DNA of 37,501 bases from assembly GCA_017857395.1 (NCBI GenBank), contig JAFMDF010000058.1, positions 1 to 37,501 on the forward strand, in the 5' to 3' direction. The translations under genes were made by a program, and so were the position numbers. Shown here one piece after another: positions 8,864 to 16,390 of the stretch; within the stretch, counting starts at the first letter, position 1; every line of letters starts with the position of its first letter. Below the pieces are notes generated by a model, which ran no database searches, was not told where the DNA came from, and worked only from the letters and a program-made list of their open reading frames with translations. The DNA is from Bacteroidota bacterium (lineage in GTDB: Bacteria; Bacteroidota; Bacteroidia; Chitinophagales; Saprospiraceae).

Positions 8864-10279
8864 CTACTTTAAATCTTCACATATTTCTAGCAACCAACTT
8901 CGATTGGTCAATAATGGCGTATTGTTTATCTTGTCTATCATTTTAGGGATTTTTTGAGGTTTAGCTCGCAAAACTTGTTGTAATAACATCGTGAAATTAA
9001 GGTAGGTCTCCCTGAAATTTTGAGCGATCTTTTTGTTTCTACGGAGATAGATACTGAAGGAGGCAATTAAGGCAAAAAGGGCTTCTATTTCTTGATTTTC
9101 ATAATAGATTTTTAAGAGCATTTCTTTAGCACCAAGGCTATAAAAAATATCCGAAAATTCTACTAATAGAAGTTGGTATTGAGCGGTTTTATAGTCTTTT
9201 CGTCTAAATGCTAAATCAGCCAAATTATAATGTAGTGCATCTTCTTGAAACTCTATGGCTAATTTTTGATAATACTTTTGAATAAATTGTTCTGTCCAAT
9301 CATATCTTTTCAAATTTAATCCCAGTCTTACTGCATTTTTAAAAGTCCATGGTGATAAATAGCCATTGACAAATAAGAATTCTTGTTCTATGCCTACCAT
9401 ATATAATTTAAGGCATTCTTCTACATAATAAATTTGATTGGCACTACTACTAATTTGAGCAACACAATAATTAATCGCATATAAATAAATGGTTCTTTTT
9501 TCTTTATTAGGAAGCTCTTCTTGATAAATAGATAATATTTCTTTTAACCTCTCAAAATGTGCTTCTGCATTTTCCTTTTTTAAAGTGTAGAATATTTGCA
9601 AATAAATAGCAATTAAAGGAATTGCTTGTTCTTCCTCTTGCTCCAGATACTTAACTACCTCTTCTATAAATTTTAATTCATAATCGTCTACCAAAACTTT
9701 GGAACGATTAATCATCTCACAACTATACTTCAACTTATTTAAAAAATAAAATTCATCTAAACCATTTGCGACATCTTGTAAATGAGCATCATACTTTCGA
9801 ATATTTTGTATAGTGTAGTGTAAATTGGCAATATCAGATAATTGATATTTATAATAATAATAATCAATACTTTCTATTTGGTGAAAGATTAATTCTTTTG
9901 AAATTTTTTCTGCTCGACTTTTATAATGTTTATCTAATTTCCGATTGACCAAAGCATCTAATAAAAAATTATTCATTAAAGGAGTACTCGATTCAAGTTT
10001 TCTTTCAATTAAAAACCGCTCTGCCTGCTTTAGCAAATAATTCATCACATATTTTAGTTGCTTATCATCATAAGGTTGAGTTGGAAATATTTTTTTAAAA
10101 ACAAAGGCATTATTTAACTTAGCTTCTGGAAAATCAGGCGCTAAGGAGGCGATATATTGGTAAAGTTTAACTATATCTTTTCGTTTATTAAAGTAGGGCG
10201 ATTCTAAAAATTCTCGAAAACGCCGCCATTCTTTTTTCTCAAAAGTGCTAAATAAGCTAATTAACTTACTATCTTTCAT
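8864..10279 (-). CDS. A1: helical cytoplasmic protein, duplicated family
   Basis: 471 residues with no signal peptide or membrane segment, predicted almost wholly alpha-helical. It is a clear paralogue of the protein at 13055-14473 over its whole length. Shared blocks are EWRRFREFLESPYFNKR near residue 20, YDDKQLKYVMNYLLKQAE near 75, LKYSCEMINR near 187, FLFVNGYLSPWTFKN near 300 and FQEDALHYNLADLAFRRKDY near 340, with a conserved C-terminus (RSWLLEICEDL). The repeated helical blocks could form a TPR-like solenoid, but no TPR consensus is clear. I recall related proteins in several copies in Saprospiraceae genomes, without an assigned function. It is divergent from a secreted dockerin-like protein, as is its paralogue. 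Confidence 0.85.
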   Translation of the reverse strand: MKDSKLISLFSTFEKKEWRRFREFLESPYFNKRKDIVKLYQYIASLAPDFPEAKLNNAFVFKKIFPTQPYDDKQLKYVMNYLLKQAERFLIERKLESSTPLMNNFLLDALVNRKLDKHYKSRAEKISKELIFHQIESIDYYYYKYQLSDIANLHYTIQNIRKYDAHLQDVANGLDEFYFLNKLKYSCEMINRSKVLVDDYELKFIEEVVKYLEQEEEQAIPLIAIYLQIFYTLKKENAEAHFERLKEILSIYQEELPNKEKRTIYLYAINYCVAQISSSANQIYYVEECLKLYMVGIEQEFLFVNGYLSPWTFKNAVRLGLNLKRYDWTEQFIQKYYQKLAIEFQEDALHYNLADLAFRRKDYKTAQYQLLLVEFSDIFYSLGAKEMLLKIYYENQEIEALFALIASFSIYLRRNKKIAQNFRETYLNFTMLLQQVLRAKPQKIPKMIDKINNTPLLTNRSWLLEICEDLK

Positions 10280-10420
10280 TCTATTTTTCGATTTTTTACA
10301 AAATTAAGATAAAATATAAATTATTAATAATCAGTATTTTAAATCAAAAATAACTTATTTTTTAATAAAGAAAGGTTTTTGAAAAATAAAAAATAATTCG
10401 ATAATTACACAAAAATGTAA

Positions 10421-10451
10421 TTGTTCTAAGCTTAAGTTACGGCTACCTTTG
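10421..10451 (+). promoter_or_regulatory. promoter of B1
   Basis: TTG (10421-10423), exactly 20 nt, then TACCTTTG (10444-10451), 63 nt before the B1 start. The stretch before it (aaaaatgtaattgt, 10411-10424) is identical to that before B2, so the promoter was duplicated with the gene. Confidence 0.85.
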
Positions 10452-10514
10452 TATCAGGAAAAAAAGAAACTGTATTTTTACTTTATTTCAAACAAATAAG
10501 CAAAAACATAATTT

Positions 10515-11621
10515 ATGAAAAATATAGCCTTAATTGCTGTTTGTAGTCTCTTTTTTTCTCAAACGTTCTTTGCACAAACAGTTAGACCTGGTGATGTTAA
10601 TAATAATGGCATCGTCAATGAATTTGATTTACTGTATCTCGGTTTAGCTTTTGGAGAAACGGGGACTGCTAGGGCAACCATTGATAGCAGTTGGACCGCA
10701 CAAACAATTATAGAAAATTGGAATGGTTCTTTCCCAAATGGACTCAATTTTGTTTATGCCGACTGTAATGGGGATGGTATGGTATCGGAAGCAGATGCAG
10801 ATGTCATAGAAAAAAATTATTTACTATCACATAATGATGTCCCTTTTATTCCTGATGATGTATTAGCTGGAGTAGCTGGAGAAGACCCTAAAATAGTTTT
10901 TTTAACAGAAGATTTAGTAGTGCCAGAAGGTGGTTCTATAGATTTAGATGTAGGCTTAGGTTCCGCCAATATTCCAGTTGATAGTATACTAGGCCTAGCA
11001 TTTACCATCAAAGTAAATCCCGAATTATTTCAAGGCAATCGAATCCAATTCAAATTTGAGAAAGATTCTTGGTTAGGTGCAGATGATGCCGTTAGTATTA
11101 CTAAAAATTTAAAACAAAATCCTAAGGCAAATGGGCGATTTACGGTGGCATTTACTCGAACAGATAAAATGCCCGTTGCCGATTTTGGATTAATTGGAAC
11201 GGTCTCTTTTGTTTTAGAATCAGATGTAATAAATTTATTGATGACTGATTCTCTCCAAGTTCAAATTGACAGCGTTATTATAACAGATGATAATTTAGAA
11301 CCACTACCTGCTATCGGCAATAGCATTAATTTACAATTAGAAGAATTAATTGATAGTACTACTACAAGTACTTATAATCCAATTTTAGAACAAATAAAAG
11401 TATTTCCAAATCCCACATCTGGTTGGTTATTAATTAAAACAGCAAATATCCAAACAGCTTATTTTGAAGTCTTGAACACACTCGGTCAAGTTGTTCTTCA
11501 TCAAAAAGGAACAACAGATAATTTCCAAAGTTTAGACCTGCGACCTTTCCCACAAGGTAGCTATTGGCTAAGATTTTATACCGAGTACGGACTAAAGCAG
11601 GAACATATCCAAAAGTTTTGA
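10515..11621 (+). CDS. B1: secreted dockerin-like/cohesin-like protein with T9SS sorting domain
   Basis: 368 residues. A signal peptide (cleavage near FFAQ) is followed directly by two calcium-loop motifs, GDVNNNGIVNEFDLLYLG (about residue 26) and DCNGDGMVSEADADVI (about 83), separated by an aromatic linker containing WNGSFPNGLNF. Together they look like a split dockerin-type domain. Residues 130-275 form a beta-rich domain (VPEGGSIDLDVGLGS ... LGLAFTIKV) resembling a cohesin-type fold. The C-terminus (about 290-368) is a type A T9SS sorting domain: VFPNPTSGWLLIK, LNTLGQVVL, and LDLRPFPQGSYWLRF. It should therefore be exported and attached to, or released from, the cell surface. It is paralogous to B2 at 14782. 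Function unknown. Confidence 0.88.
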   Translation: MKNIALIAVCSLFFSQTFFAQTVRPGDVNNNGIVNEFDLLYLGLAFGETGTARATIDSSWTAQTIIENWNGSFPNGLNFVYADCNGDGMVSEADADVIEKNYLLSHNDVPFIPDDVLAGVAGEDPKIVFLTEDLVVPEGGSIDLDVGLGSANIPVDSILGLAFTIKVNPELFQGNRIQFKFEKDSWLGADDAVSITKNLKQNPKANGRFTVAFTRTDKMPVADFGLIGTVSFVLESDVINLLMTDSLQVQIDSVIITDDNLEPLPAIGNSINLQLEELIDSTTTSTYNPILEQIKVFPNPTSGWLLIKTANIQTAYFEVLNTLGQVVLHQKGTTDNFQSLDLRPFPQGSYWLRFYTEYGLKQEHIQKF

Positions 11622-11645
11622 CAAGTATTCTAATCCCTTGAACAA

Positions 11646-11671
11646 ACCCAGTCTTCGGGCTGGGTATTTTT
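11646..11671 (+). terminator. terminator of B1, UUCG tetraloop
   Basis: An 8-bp stem (11646-11653 with 11658-11665, one wobble pair) closed by a ttcg tetraloop and followed by ATTTTT. It starts 24 nt after the B1 stop. Confidence 0.85.
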
Positions 11672-11730
11672 CCAACACAAGCTAATGAACAAGCTTAGGA
11701 ACAAACACTCTTTTTTGAAAAATTTACCAG

Positions 11731-11780
11731 AGCCGATTTTTAGCTAGACGTAATGCGATTTTAAATCGCATTGCGGAAGC
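11731..11780. repeat. REP-like palindrome downstream of B1
   Basis: tagctagacg is followed by a near-perfect palindrome (cgtaatgcgattt at 11749-11761, complement at 11763-11775). It is richer in GC than its surroundings. A related hairpin with the same tagctag lead lies at 16092-16120 downstream of B2. It looks like a dispersed extragenic palindrome. Confidence 0.5.
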
Positions 11781-11865
11781 TTAAAAACCATTTTAAGACC
11801 CCATATTTCAAACAACAACGCCCTCACTACAACAACAAATTTATTACTATTATAAAATATCAACC

Positions 11866-12921
11866 ATGAACCGATTTATGCATGGGCTAATCGCCCTATT
11901 ATCTATTTTCTTTTTTAGTGCTTGTGATGATGGTTTTTTAGAAACGGATATTCAACCGCAAAATGCTATTACTGCTACTAATTTTAAAATCCGTATGACG
12001 GATGCACCAATTGATTATGAAGAAGTAAATATTGATTTACAAGGTGTTATCATTTACGGCAAAAGCAAAAAAGTTGCTGATTCTTTAGAATTAGGGACCA
12101 ATGCAGGTATTTATAACCTGCTTGATTTTCAAAATGGGATTGATACCTTGATTGCGAATGCCATGATTACAATTGATACGATTAAGGAAGTACGACTTAT
12201 TCTTGGCGATAATAACACCGTAAAAGTAGATGGAGAGATATTTGATTTAACCATTCCTGGCAATGCCAAAAATGGACTTAGAATTAAATTGTGTATCCCT
12301 CTAACAGACTTCGATGAATTTATTTTAAACATTGATTTCGATGCTGAAAAATCTGTAAAAAAGACAGGAAACGGTTTTAAATTAAAACCTGTTATTAAAG
12401 TTTTAAACCCTGATGTCGAAGTATTAGAAGGCGAAGAATCGAAGGACGAAGAGGAAGAAACAGAGGAAGAAGAAGGCAATGATGATGATAAGGAAGATGA
12501 TAAGGAAGATGAAGATGGTAATGATACCCAAAAAGACACTATTGAATTATCGCCAGCCATTCAAGCCTATCTTGCTGCTAATTTTCCAGATTATGCAGTA
12601 AAGCAAGTGGATTCGCTAGCATTATGTGATAAAACGGTAGTTATGGAGGTTAAAATTCAGGACAAAAGCGATAAAATTTATCTATACTTTGATGCAACGG
12701 AAACCTTAGTACATCAAGCAACCGACCTGAAATCAAAGGATATTCCTGAAATTGTAGAAACTGCGATTGACAGCAATTTTAAAGGATTTAAAGCAACGAA
12801 TCCATTATTTACTCTTGTCTTAGCTGACGAGACGATTCAGTACCAATTGTCCATTAAAAAAGGTAATGAAAAAAAGATTGTCATTTTTGGTACAGATGGC
12901 ACTTTGATTTGTGAATTTTAA
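11866..12921 (+). CDS. DUF4382 lipoprotein with C-terminal PepSY-like domain
   Basis: 351 residues. A lipoprotein signal peptide ends at Cys20 (FFFSACDDG). Residues 40-185 are a DUF4382 domain (FKIRMTDAPIDYEEVNIDLQ, then LDFQNG, IKEVRLILGDNN and LKPVIKV). It is followed by a very acidic low-complexity linker (about 190-225, runs of E and D). The C-terminal part (about 228-351) opens IELSPAIQAYLAANFPDY and resembles the PepSY-like periplasmic family. It should sit in the outer membrane; the acidic linker could bind cations. It lies inside the first copy of the A/B duplication and has no counterpart in the second. Family calls are fairly firm; function is unknown. Confidence 0.85.
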   Translation: MNRFMHGLIALLSIFFFSACDDGFLETDIQPQNAITATNFKIRMTDAPIDYEEVNIDLQGVIIYGKSKKVADSLELGTNAGIYNLLDFQNGIDTLIANAMITIDTIKEVRLILGDNNTVKVDGEIFDLTIPGNAKNGLRIKLCIPLTDFDEFILNIDFDAEKSVKKTGNGFKLKPVIKVLNPDVEVLEGEESKDEEEETEEEEGNDDDKEDDKEDEDGNDTQKDTIELSPAIQAYLAANFPDYAVKQVDSLALCDKTVVMEVKIQDKSDKIYLYFDATETLVHQATDLKSKDIPEIVETAIDSNFKGFKATNPLFTLVLADETIQYQLSIKKGNEKKIVIFGTDGTLICEF

Positions 12922-12966
12922 AAACAGGAAGAAATATACCCTTTCAGTCCAAACGCTTAAAAATTA

Positions 12967-13015
12967 TTGGATAGTAATGGACTGTAGTTTATCCTTAAAC
13001 CGATCAACTACTAAA
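12967..13015 (+). repeat. 49-nt conserved element, copy 1
   Basis: 42 of 49 positions match a second copy at 16151-16199, ungapped. Both keep two pairs of complementary segments: GGATA with TATCC, and GTAGTT with AACTAC. These interleave, so they would form either alternative hairpins or a pseudoknot. It lies 46 nt past the DUF4382 gene stop and directly before a terminator. It may be a structured 3' RNA or a small RNA; the strand is inferred from the terminator. Confidence 0.6.
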
Positions 13016-13020
13016 TTTGG

Positions 13021-13056
13021 AAGAGAAGTACCCTAGTGCTTCTCTTTTCTTTTTTC
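13021..13056 (+). terminator. terminator after copy 1 of the 49-nt element
   Basis: An 11-bp stem (aagagaagtac at 13021-13031, partner 13036-13046) with a 4-nt loop and a following T-rich tract. It runs up to the 3' end of the convergent gene A2. Confidence 0.8.
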
Positions 13057-14473
13057 AAGTCAATTCCTCACAAATCTGGAGTAGCCAATTTCTACTAGTC
13101 AAAGATTCCGTCTGTTTTACTTTTTCAATAAGCAAAGGGATTTTATCTTTTGTAGCCCTTATTATTTGGTGAAGCAGCATCGTAAAATTGAGGTAAGTTT
13201 CTCTAAACACATTAGAAACCTTTTTATTTCTCCGAAGATAAATAGAAAAAGAAGCAATTAAAGAAAATAAGGCTTCTTGTTCATCATTTTCATAATAAAT
13301 TTTTAAAAGCATGGTCTTGGCACCTACCGTATAGAAAACGTCTGAATATTCCACTAATAGCAAATGATATTGAGCATCTTTATAATTTTGCCGCTTATAA
13401 GCTAAATCTGCCAAATTAAAATGGAGTGCATCTTCTTGAAATTCAGGTGCTAATTTTTTGTAATAATCCTGTATAAATTGAGCAGTCCAATCATATTTTT
13501 TCAGATTGACTGCTAGTTTTACCACATTCTTAAAATTCCACGGAGATAAATAACCATTGATAAATAAAAATTCTTGTTGAATGCCTTCTAAATATAGATT
13601 CAAACATTGATTGGCATAATAATTTACCCTGTTATTAAATTTAATTTGCCGACCACAGTAATTAATAGCATAAGAATAGATATGTTGTTTCTCTATGGCT
13701 GGGATAACTTGATTGTATTTTTGAATTAACGACTTTAAGTTTTTAAAATTTTCTGCCGCATCTTCTTTTGTCAGCAAAGTAAATATTTGAAAATAAGTAG
13801 CAATTAAAGGTTCTTCTTGGACATCTTTTTTAGCTAAATACTGATACATTAAATTTGTAAATGCTAAATCGTATTTGGTTGAAAATACTTTTTGCCTATT
13901 TACCATTTCACAACTGTATTTTAACTTATAGTAAAAATAGAAAAGGTCTAAATTCTCTGCCGCTAACTTTAAGTTTAAGTTTAAATTATCTTTCCTTAAA
14001 TCTTGATTATTAAAATGTTTATTCGCCGTATCTGCTAATTTATACTTAGCATAATAATAGTTGATGGATTTTTCTTGAATTTCTTCTTGGTCATCTGCTA
14101 TTTTTTCAAAGTATCTTTTGGCATGTTTTTCTAATTTTCTATCGACTAATGCTTCTAATATATAATTATCCTTTAAGGAAAGGCTATCTATTTTCTGTTG
14201 CCCTAAAAATTGCTCCGCAGCTTTTAAGGTATAATTCATGAGATACCTCATTTGCTTATCATCATATAGTTGATTTGGATATAATTTTTTAAAAACAACC
14301 TCTTTAGCTATTTTTTTATCAGAGAAATTGGGGTAAACCGCAGCGATGTAATCAAAAAAAACAATTAAATCCGTCCTTTTATTAAAGTAAGGAGAGGCTA
14401 AAAATTCCTTAAAGCGCCGCCATTCTGCTTTTTTGAAAGTTTTTAACAAAAAAATCAATTTACTCTCAGTCAT
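13055..14473 (-). CDS. A2: helical cytoplasmic protein, paralogue of A1
   Basis: 472 residues, colinear with A1 without large gaps. It retains EWRRFKEFLASPYFNKR, YDDKQMRYLMNYTLKAAEQF, LKYSCEMVNRQKVF, FLFINGYLSPWNFKN, KKYDWTAQFIQ and the C-terminal RNWLLQICEEL. It has no export signal and is Lys/Tyr-rich and helical throughout. It is divergent from B2 across a 308-nt gap, as A1 is from B1. That both partners were duplicated and kept in the same arrangement argues for a functional or regulatory link, though nothing in the sequence says what it is. Confidence 0.85.
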   Translation of the reverse strand: MTESKLIFLLKTFKKAEWRRFKEFLASPYFNKRTDLIVFFDYIAAVYPNFSDKKIAKEVVFKKLYPNQLYDDKQMRYLMNYTLKAAEQFLGQQKIDSLSLKDNYILEALVDRKLEKHAKRYFEKIADDQEEIQEKSINYYYAKYKLADTANKHFNNQDLRKDNLNLNLKLAAENLDLFYFYYKLKYSCEMVNRQKVFSTKYDLAFTNLMYQYLAKKDVQEEPLIATYFQIFTLLTKEDAAENFKNLKSLIQKYNQVIPAIEKQHIYSYAINYCGRQIKFNNRVNYYANQCLNLYLEGIQQEFLFINGYLSPWNFKNVVKLAVNLKKYDWTAQFIQDYYKKLAPEFQEDALHFNLADLAYKRQNYKDAQYHLLLVEYSDVFYTVGAKTMLLKIYYENDEQEALFSLIASFSIYLRRNKKVSNVFRETYLNFTMLLHQIIRATKDKIPLLIEKVKQTESLTSRNWLLQICEELT

Positions 14474-14781
14474 TTATAGAAATTATTTTTCGACAAAAAA
14501 TATTAAATAATTAAATAATTAATTTTTTAAATAATTGATTATGAAAAAGTTAGTGTATTTTAAAATAAAAAAATATTTATTTACAAATAAAAATACATTA
14601 AAAAAAGTCGACAAATGGGAAAAAATGTAATTGTGTCAGAAACAATCCAAACTTACATTTGTACCAGAGAAAGAGAAAAATATAGCATATATTAACTGCC
14701 ATACACCTTTATAGTAAAAAAGATAAATCATTCCTATTGAATATTTTATGTTTTGCGCTATGTTAACGAAACAAACATTCC
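14474..14781. other. divergent regulatory region A2/B2
   Basis: Extremely AT-rich. Next to the A2 start there is a tatttttcga-like stretch, also present next to A1 (both within 35 nt of the gene start), which may belong to the A promoters. The B2 promoter is described separately. No gene is seen here. Confidence 0.55.
14631..14661 (+). promoter_or_regulatory. promoter of B2
   Basis: TTG (14631-14633), exactly 20 nt, then TACATTTG (14654-14661). aaaaatgtaattgt (14621-14634) before it is identical to the B1 promoter. The leader here is 120 nt, twice that of B1. Confidence 0.85.
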
Positions 14782-15873
14782 ATGAAATCATTATTGCTTT
14801 TTGCAATTTCTTTTTTATGCTTTTCTCCCAATTGTTTGACACAAACAGTATGGCCTGGCGATGTTAATAATAATGGTATTGTTAATGAAATTGACTTATT
14901 GTACTTAGGCTTTGCCTATAACGAAAGAGGCAGTCAACGAATAGATGGCAATTCGACGTGGATAGGTCAAGAGATTACTACTGAATGGGACGGTACTTTC
15001 CCCGACGGTTTAAATTTCGCTTATGCAGATTGTAATGGAGACGGAGTGGTCAATGAAGCGGATGCAACAATTATAGAAACGAATCTTACCCTGACACACG
15101 ATGATGTTCCTTTTATCTCAGATGAGATTTTAACTGCCACATCAGGTATAGATCCAAGTTTTACTATTACCAGTCCAAGTTTTGAGGTCGCTTCAGGAGG
15201 TTCGATTGAATTAGATATTAATTTAGGTAGCGATGCGGCTCTCGTAGACAGTCTACTAGGCGTAGCTTTTACGATTAATGTCGATGCTCGTTTTTTTAAA
15301 ACTGATCGTACCAAATTTGAATTAGACCCTGTTGCATGGTTTAGCGCTTCTAGTGATCAAAATATTAGCTTAGTTTTAGATAATTCAGCCGAAGGAAAAC
15401 TAACTTTTGTTTATACGGCTACTGATAAAAAAGCTGTAACTGGCGGTGGATTTATAGGAAAAGTCTCTTTTGTGCTCATCGAAGATATTGTTGATTTCTT
15501 AGTCAAAGAAGATACGCTTAAAGTTGCAATTGATAGTATTACGATAGTAGATAATAATTTTGAGAAAATACCAGTTGCTGGAGCGTGTGTAGAATTGGAG
15601 GTAATTGGTCGAACAACGAGTACGTATAATCCAATTCTGGATAAAATAAAATGCTATCCGAATCCGACAAATGGCTGGCTTTTAATAAAGTCTGAAGAGG
15701 TAGCAATAGAAGAAGTAGAATTGGTTAATACGTTAGGGCAAATAGTTTATCAAAAACGATTAACCAATAGCACTTTTCAGTCGCTTGATTTGCAACATGT
15801 TCCAGAAGGGATGTATTGGCTACGAATGATAACGAAATTAGGGACTAAAAGTACACCAATACAAAGACTATAA
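14782..15873 (+). CDS. B2: secreted dockerin-like/cohesin-like protein with T9SS sorting domain
   Basis: 363 residues, paralogue of B1. The signal peptide ends near CLTQ. Calcium-loop motifs are GDVNNNGIVNEIDLLYLG (about residue 26) and DCNGDGVVNEADATII (about 83), with the linker DGTFPDGLNFAYA. A cohesin-like beta domain follows (SGGSIELDINLGS ... LGVAFTINV). The C-terminal T9SS sorting domain shows CYPNPTNGWLLIK, LVNTLGQIVYQKRL and LDLQHVPEGMYWLRM. Identity to B1 is highest in the dockerin-like and sorting parts and lower in the middle, as expected if the middle domain carries the specific binding role. Surface or extracellular location is inferred from the signals; the ligand is unknown. 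Confidence 0.88.
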   Translation: MKSLLLFAISFLCFSPNCLTQTVWPGDVNNNGIVNEIDLLYLGFAYNERGSQRIDGNSTWIGQEITTEWDGTFPDGLNFAYADCNGDGVVNEADATIIETNLTLTHDDVPFISDEILTATSGIDPSFTITSPSFEVASGGSIELDINLGSDAALVDSLLGVAFTINVDARFFKTDRTKFELDPVAWFSASSDQNISLVLDNSAEGKLTFVYTATDKKAVTGGGFIGKVSFVLIEDIVDFLVKEDTLKVAIDSITIVDNNFEKIPVAGACVELEVIGRTTSTYNPILDKIKCYPNPTNGWLLIKSEEVAIEEVELVNTLGQIVYQKRLTNSTFQSLDLQHVPEGMYWLRMITKLGTKSTPIQRL

Positions 15874-16091
15874 AATTGAAGAACTCAAAATAATTTCTAA
15901 GTACGCTGACAATAAAAACCAAGTTTTTAACCAGTTTCAAAAACCGAAATCGTTAAACATTCTGAAACATTAACCAAACACATTGATGAATTTTAGAACT
16001 GATTTTAAGTAATTCTTTGCCATAAATTATAACAAGCATTCTTATCCCATGAACGATTATCCAAAGGCAAAGAAGAAAGATCAAGACCAGG

Positions 16092-16120
16092 TAGCTAGGC
16101 GATTTTTAGAAATCGTCTAG
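16092..16120. repeat. REP-like hairpin downstream of B2
   Basis: ctaggcgattt (16095-16105) and aaatcgtctag (16110-16120) form an 11-bp stem with one wobble and a 4-nt loop. It shares its lead (tagctag) and gattt/aaatcg core with the palindrome at 11741-11775. Confidence 0.5.
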
Positions 16121-16150
16121 TTTGCCAAACCAAAGAAAACTAAAGATTAT

Positions 16151-16199
16151 TTGGATAGTAATGGACAGTAGTTTATCCCTAAAACAGATAACTACTAAA
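16151..16199 (+). repeat. 49-nt conserved element, copy 2
   Basis: Same element as at 12967-13015, with both complementary segment pairs (GGATA/TATCC and GTAGTT/AACTAC) intact. A terminator of unrelated sequence follows 9 nt later. Conservation of the element but not of the terminator suggests the element itself matters. Confidence 0.6.
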
Positions 16200-16207
16200 A
16201 TGTACAA

Positions 16208-16239
16208 AGGGCTGCTCAAAGGAGTGGCCCTCTTTTTTT
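16208..16239 (+). terminator. terminator after copy 2 of the 49-nt element
   Basis: agggctgctc (16208-16217) pairs with gagtggccct (16222-16231), with two internal mismatches, a 4-nt loop and then seven T residues. Confidence 0.8.
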
Positions 16240-16240
16240 A

Positions 16241-16358
16241 ATTTTCAATTTAAAATTTTCAAGACTCAATTTTAAAATCCACTAAACGTATTAAAACTAG
16301 GGGGATGCTAGCTGGATGTTGAAAATTGTTAACTGAAAATTGAAAATTGAAAATTTAA
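16241..16358. repeat. tgaaaat repeats in inverted arrangement
   Basis: Three tandem tgaaaat heptamers (16334-16354), plus a further copy at 16319-16325, face complementary attttca copies at 16241-16261. This is simple-sequence DNA ahead of the next gene. It could form a long AT hairpin. Confidence 0.5.
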
Positions 16359-16390
16359 AGTGTATTTTGGTTCTTCTAAAATATACGACT

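Larger units (their letters stand above)
15874..16390. other. intergenic region after B2
   Basis: No gene. In order it holds a 23-nt stretch (16032-16054) matching the sequence just after the B1 stop (11621-11643) with three mismatches, a hairpin (16095-16120), the second 49-nt element, a terminator, and a tgaaaat repeat region ahead of the next gene. This order mirrors the region after B1, minus the DUF4382 gene. Confidence 0.6.

Noticed and set aside
8689-8946. Plus-strand frame overlapping the 3' end of A1
   Set aside because: No family resemblance, part of it is antisense to a well-supported paralogous gene, and it has no counterpart at A2.
12129-12560. Minus-strand open frame coding a Ser-rich protein
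   Set aside because: Its long Ser runs are the mirror image of the Asp/Glu codons of the lipoprotein linker; it is a shadow of the plus-strand gene.
16340-16390. N-terminal extension of the secreted protein starting at TTG 16340
   Set aside because: The extension lies in the tgaaaat repeat and would bury the signal peptide; GTG 16391 begins it cleanly.
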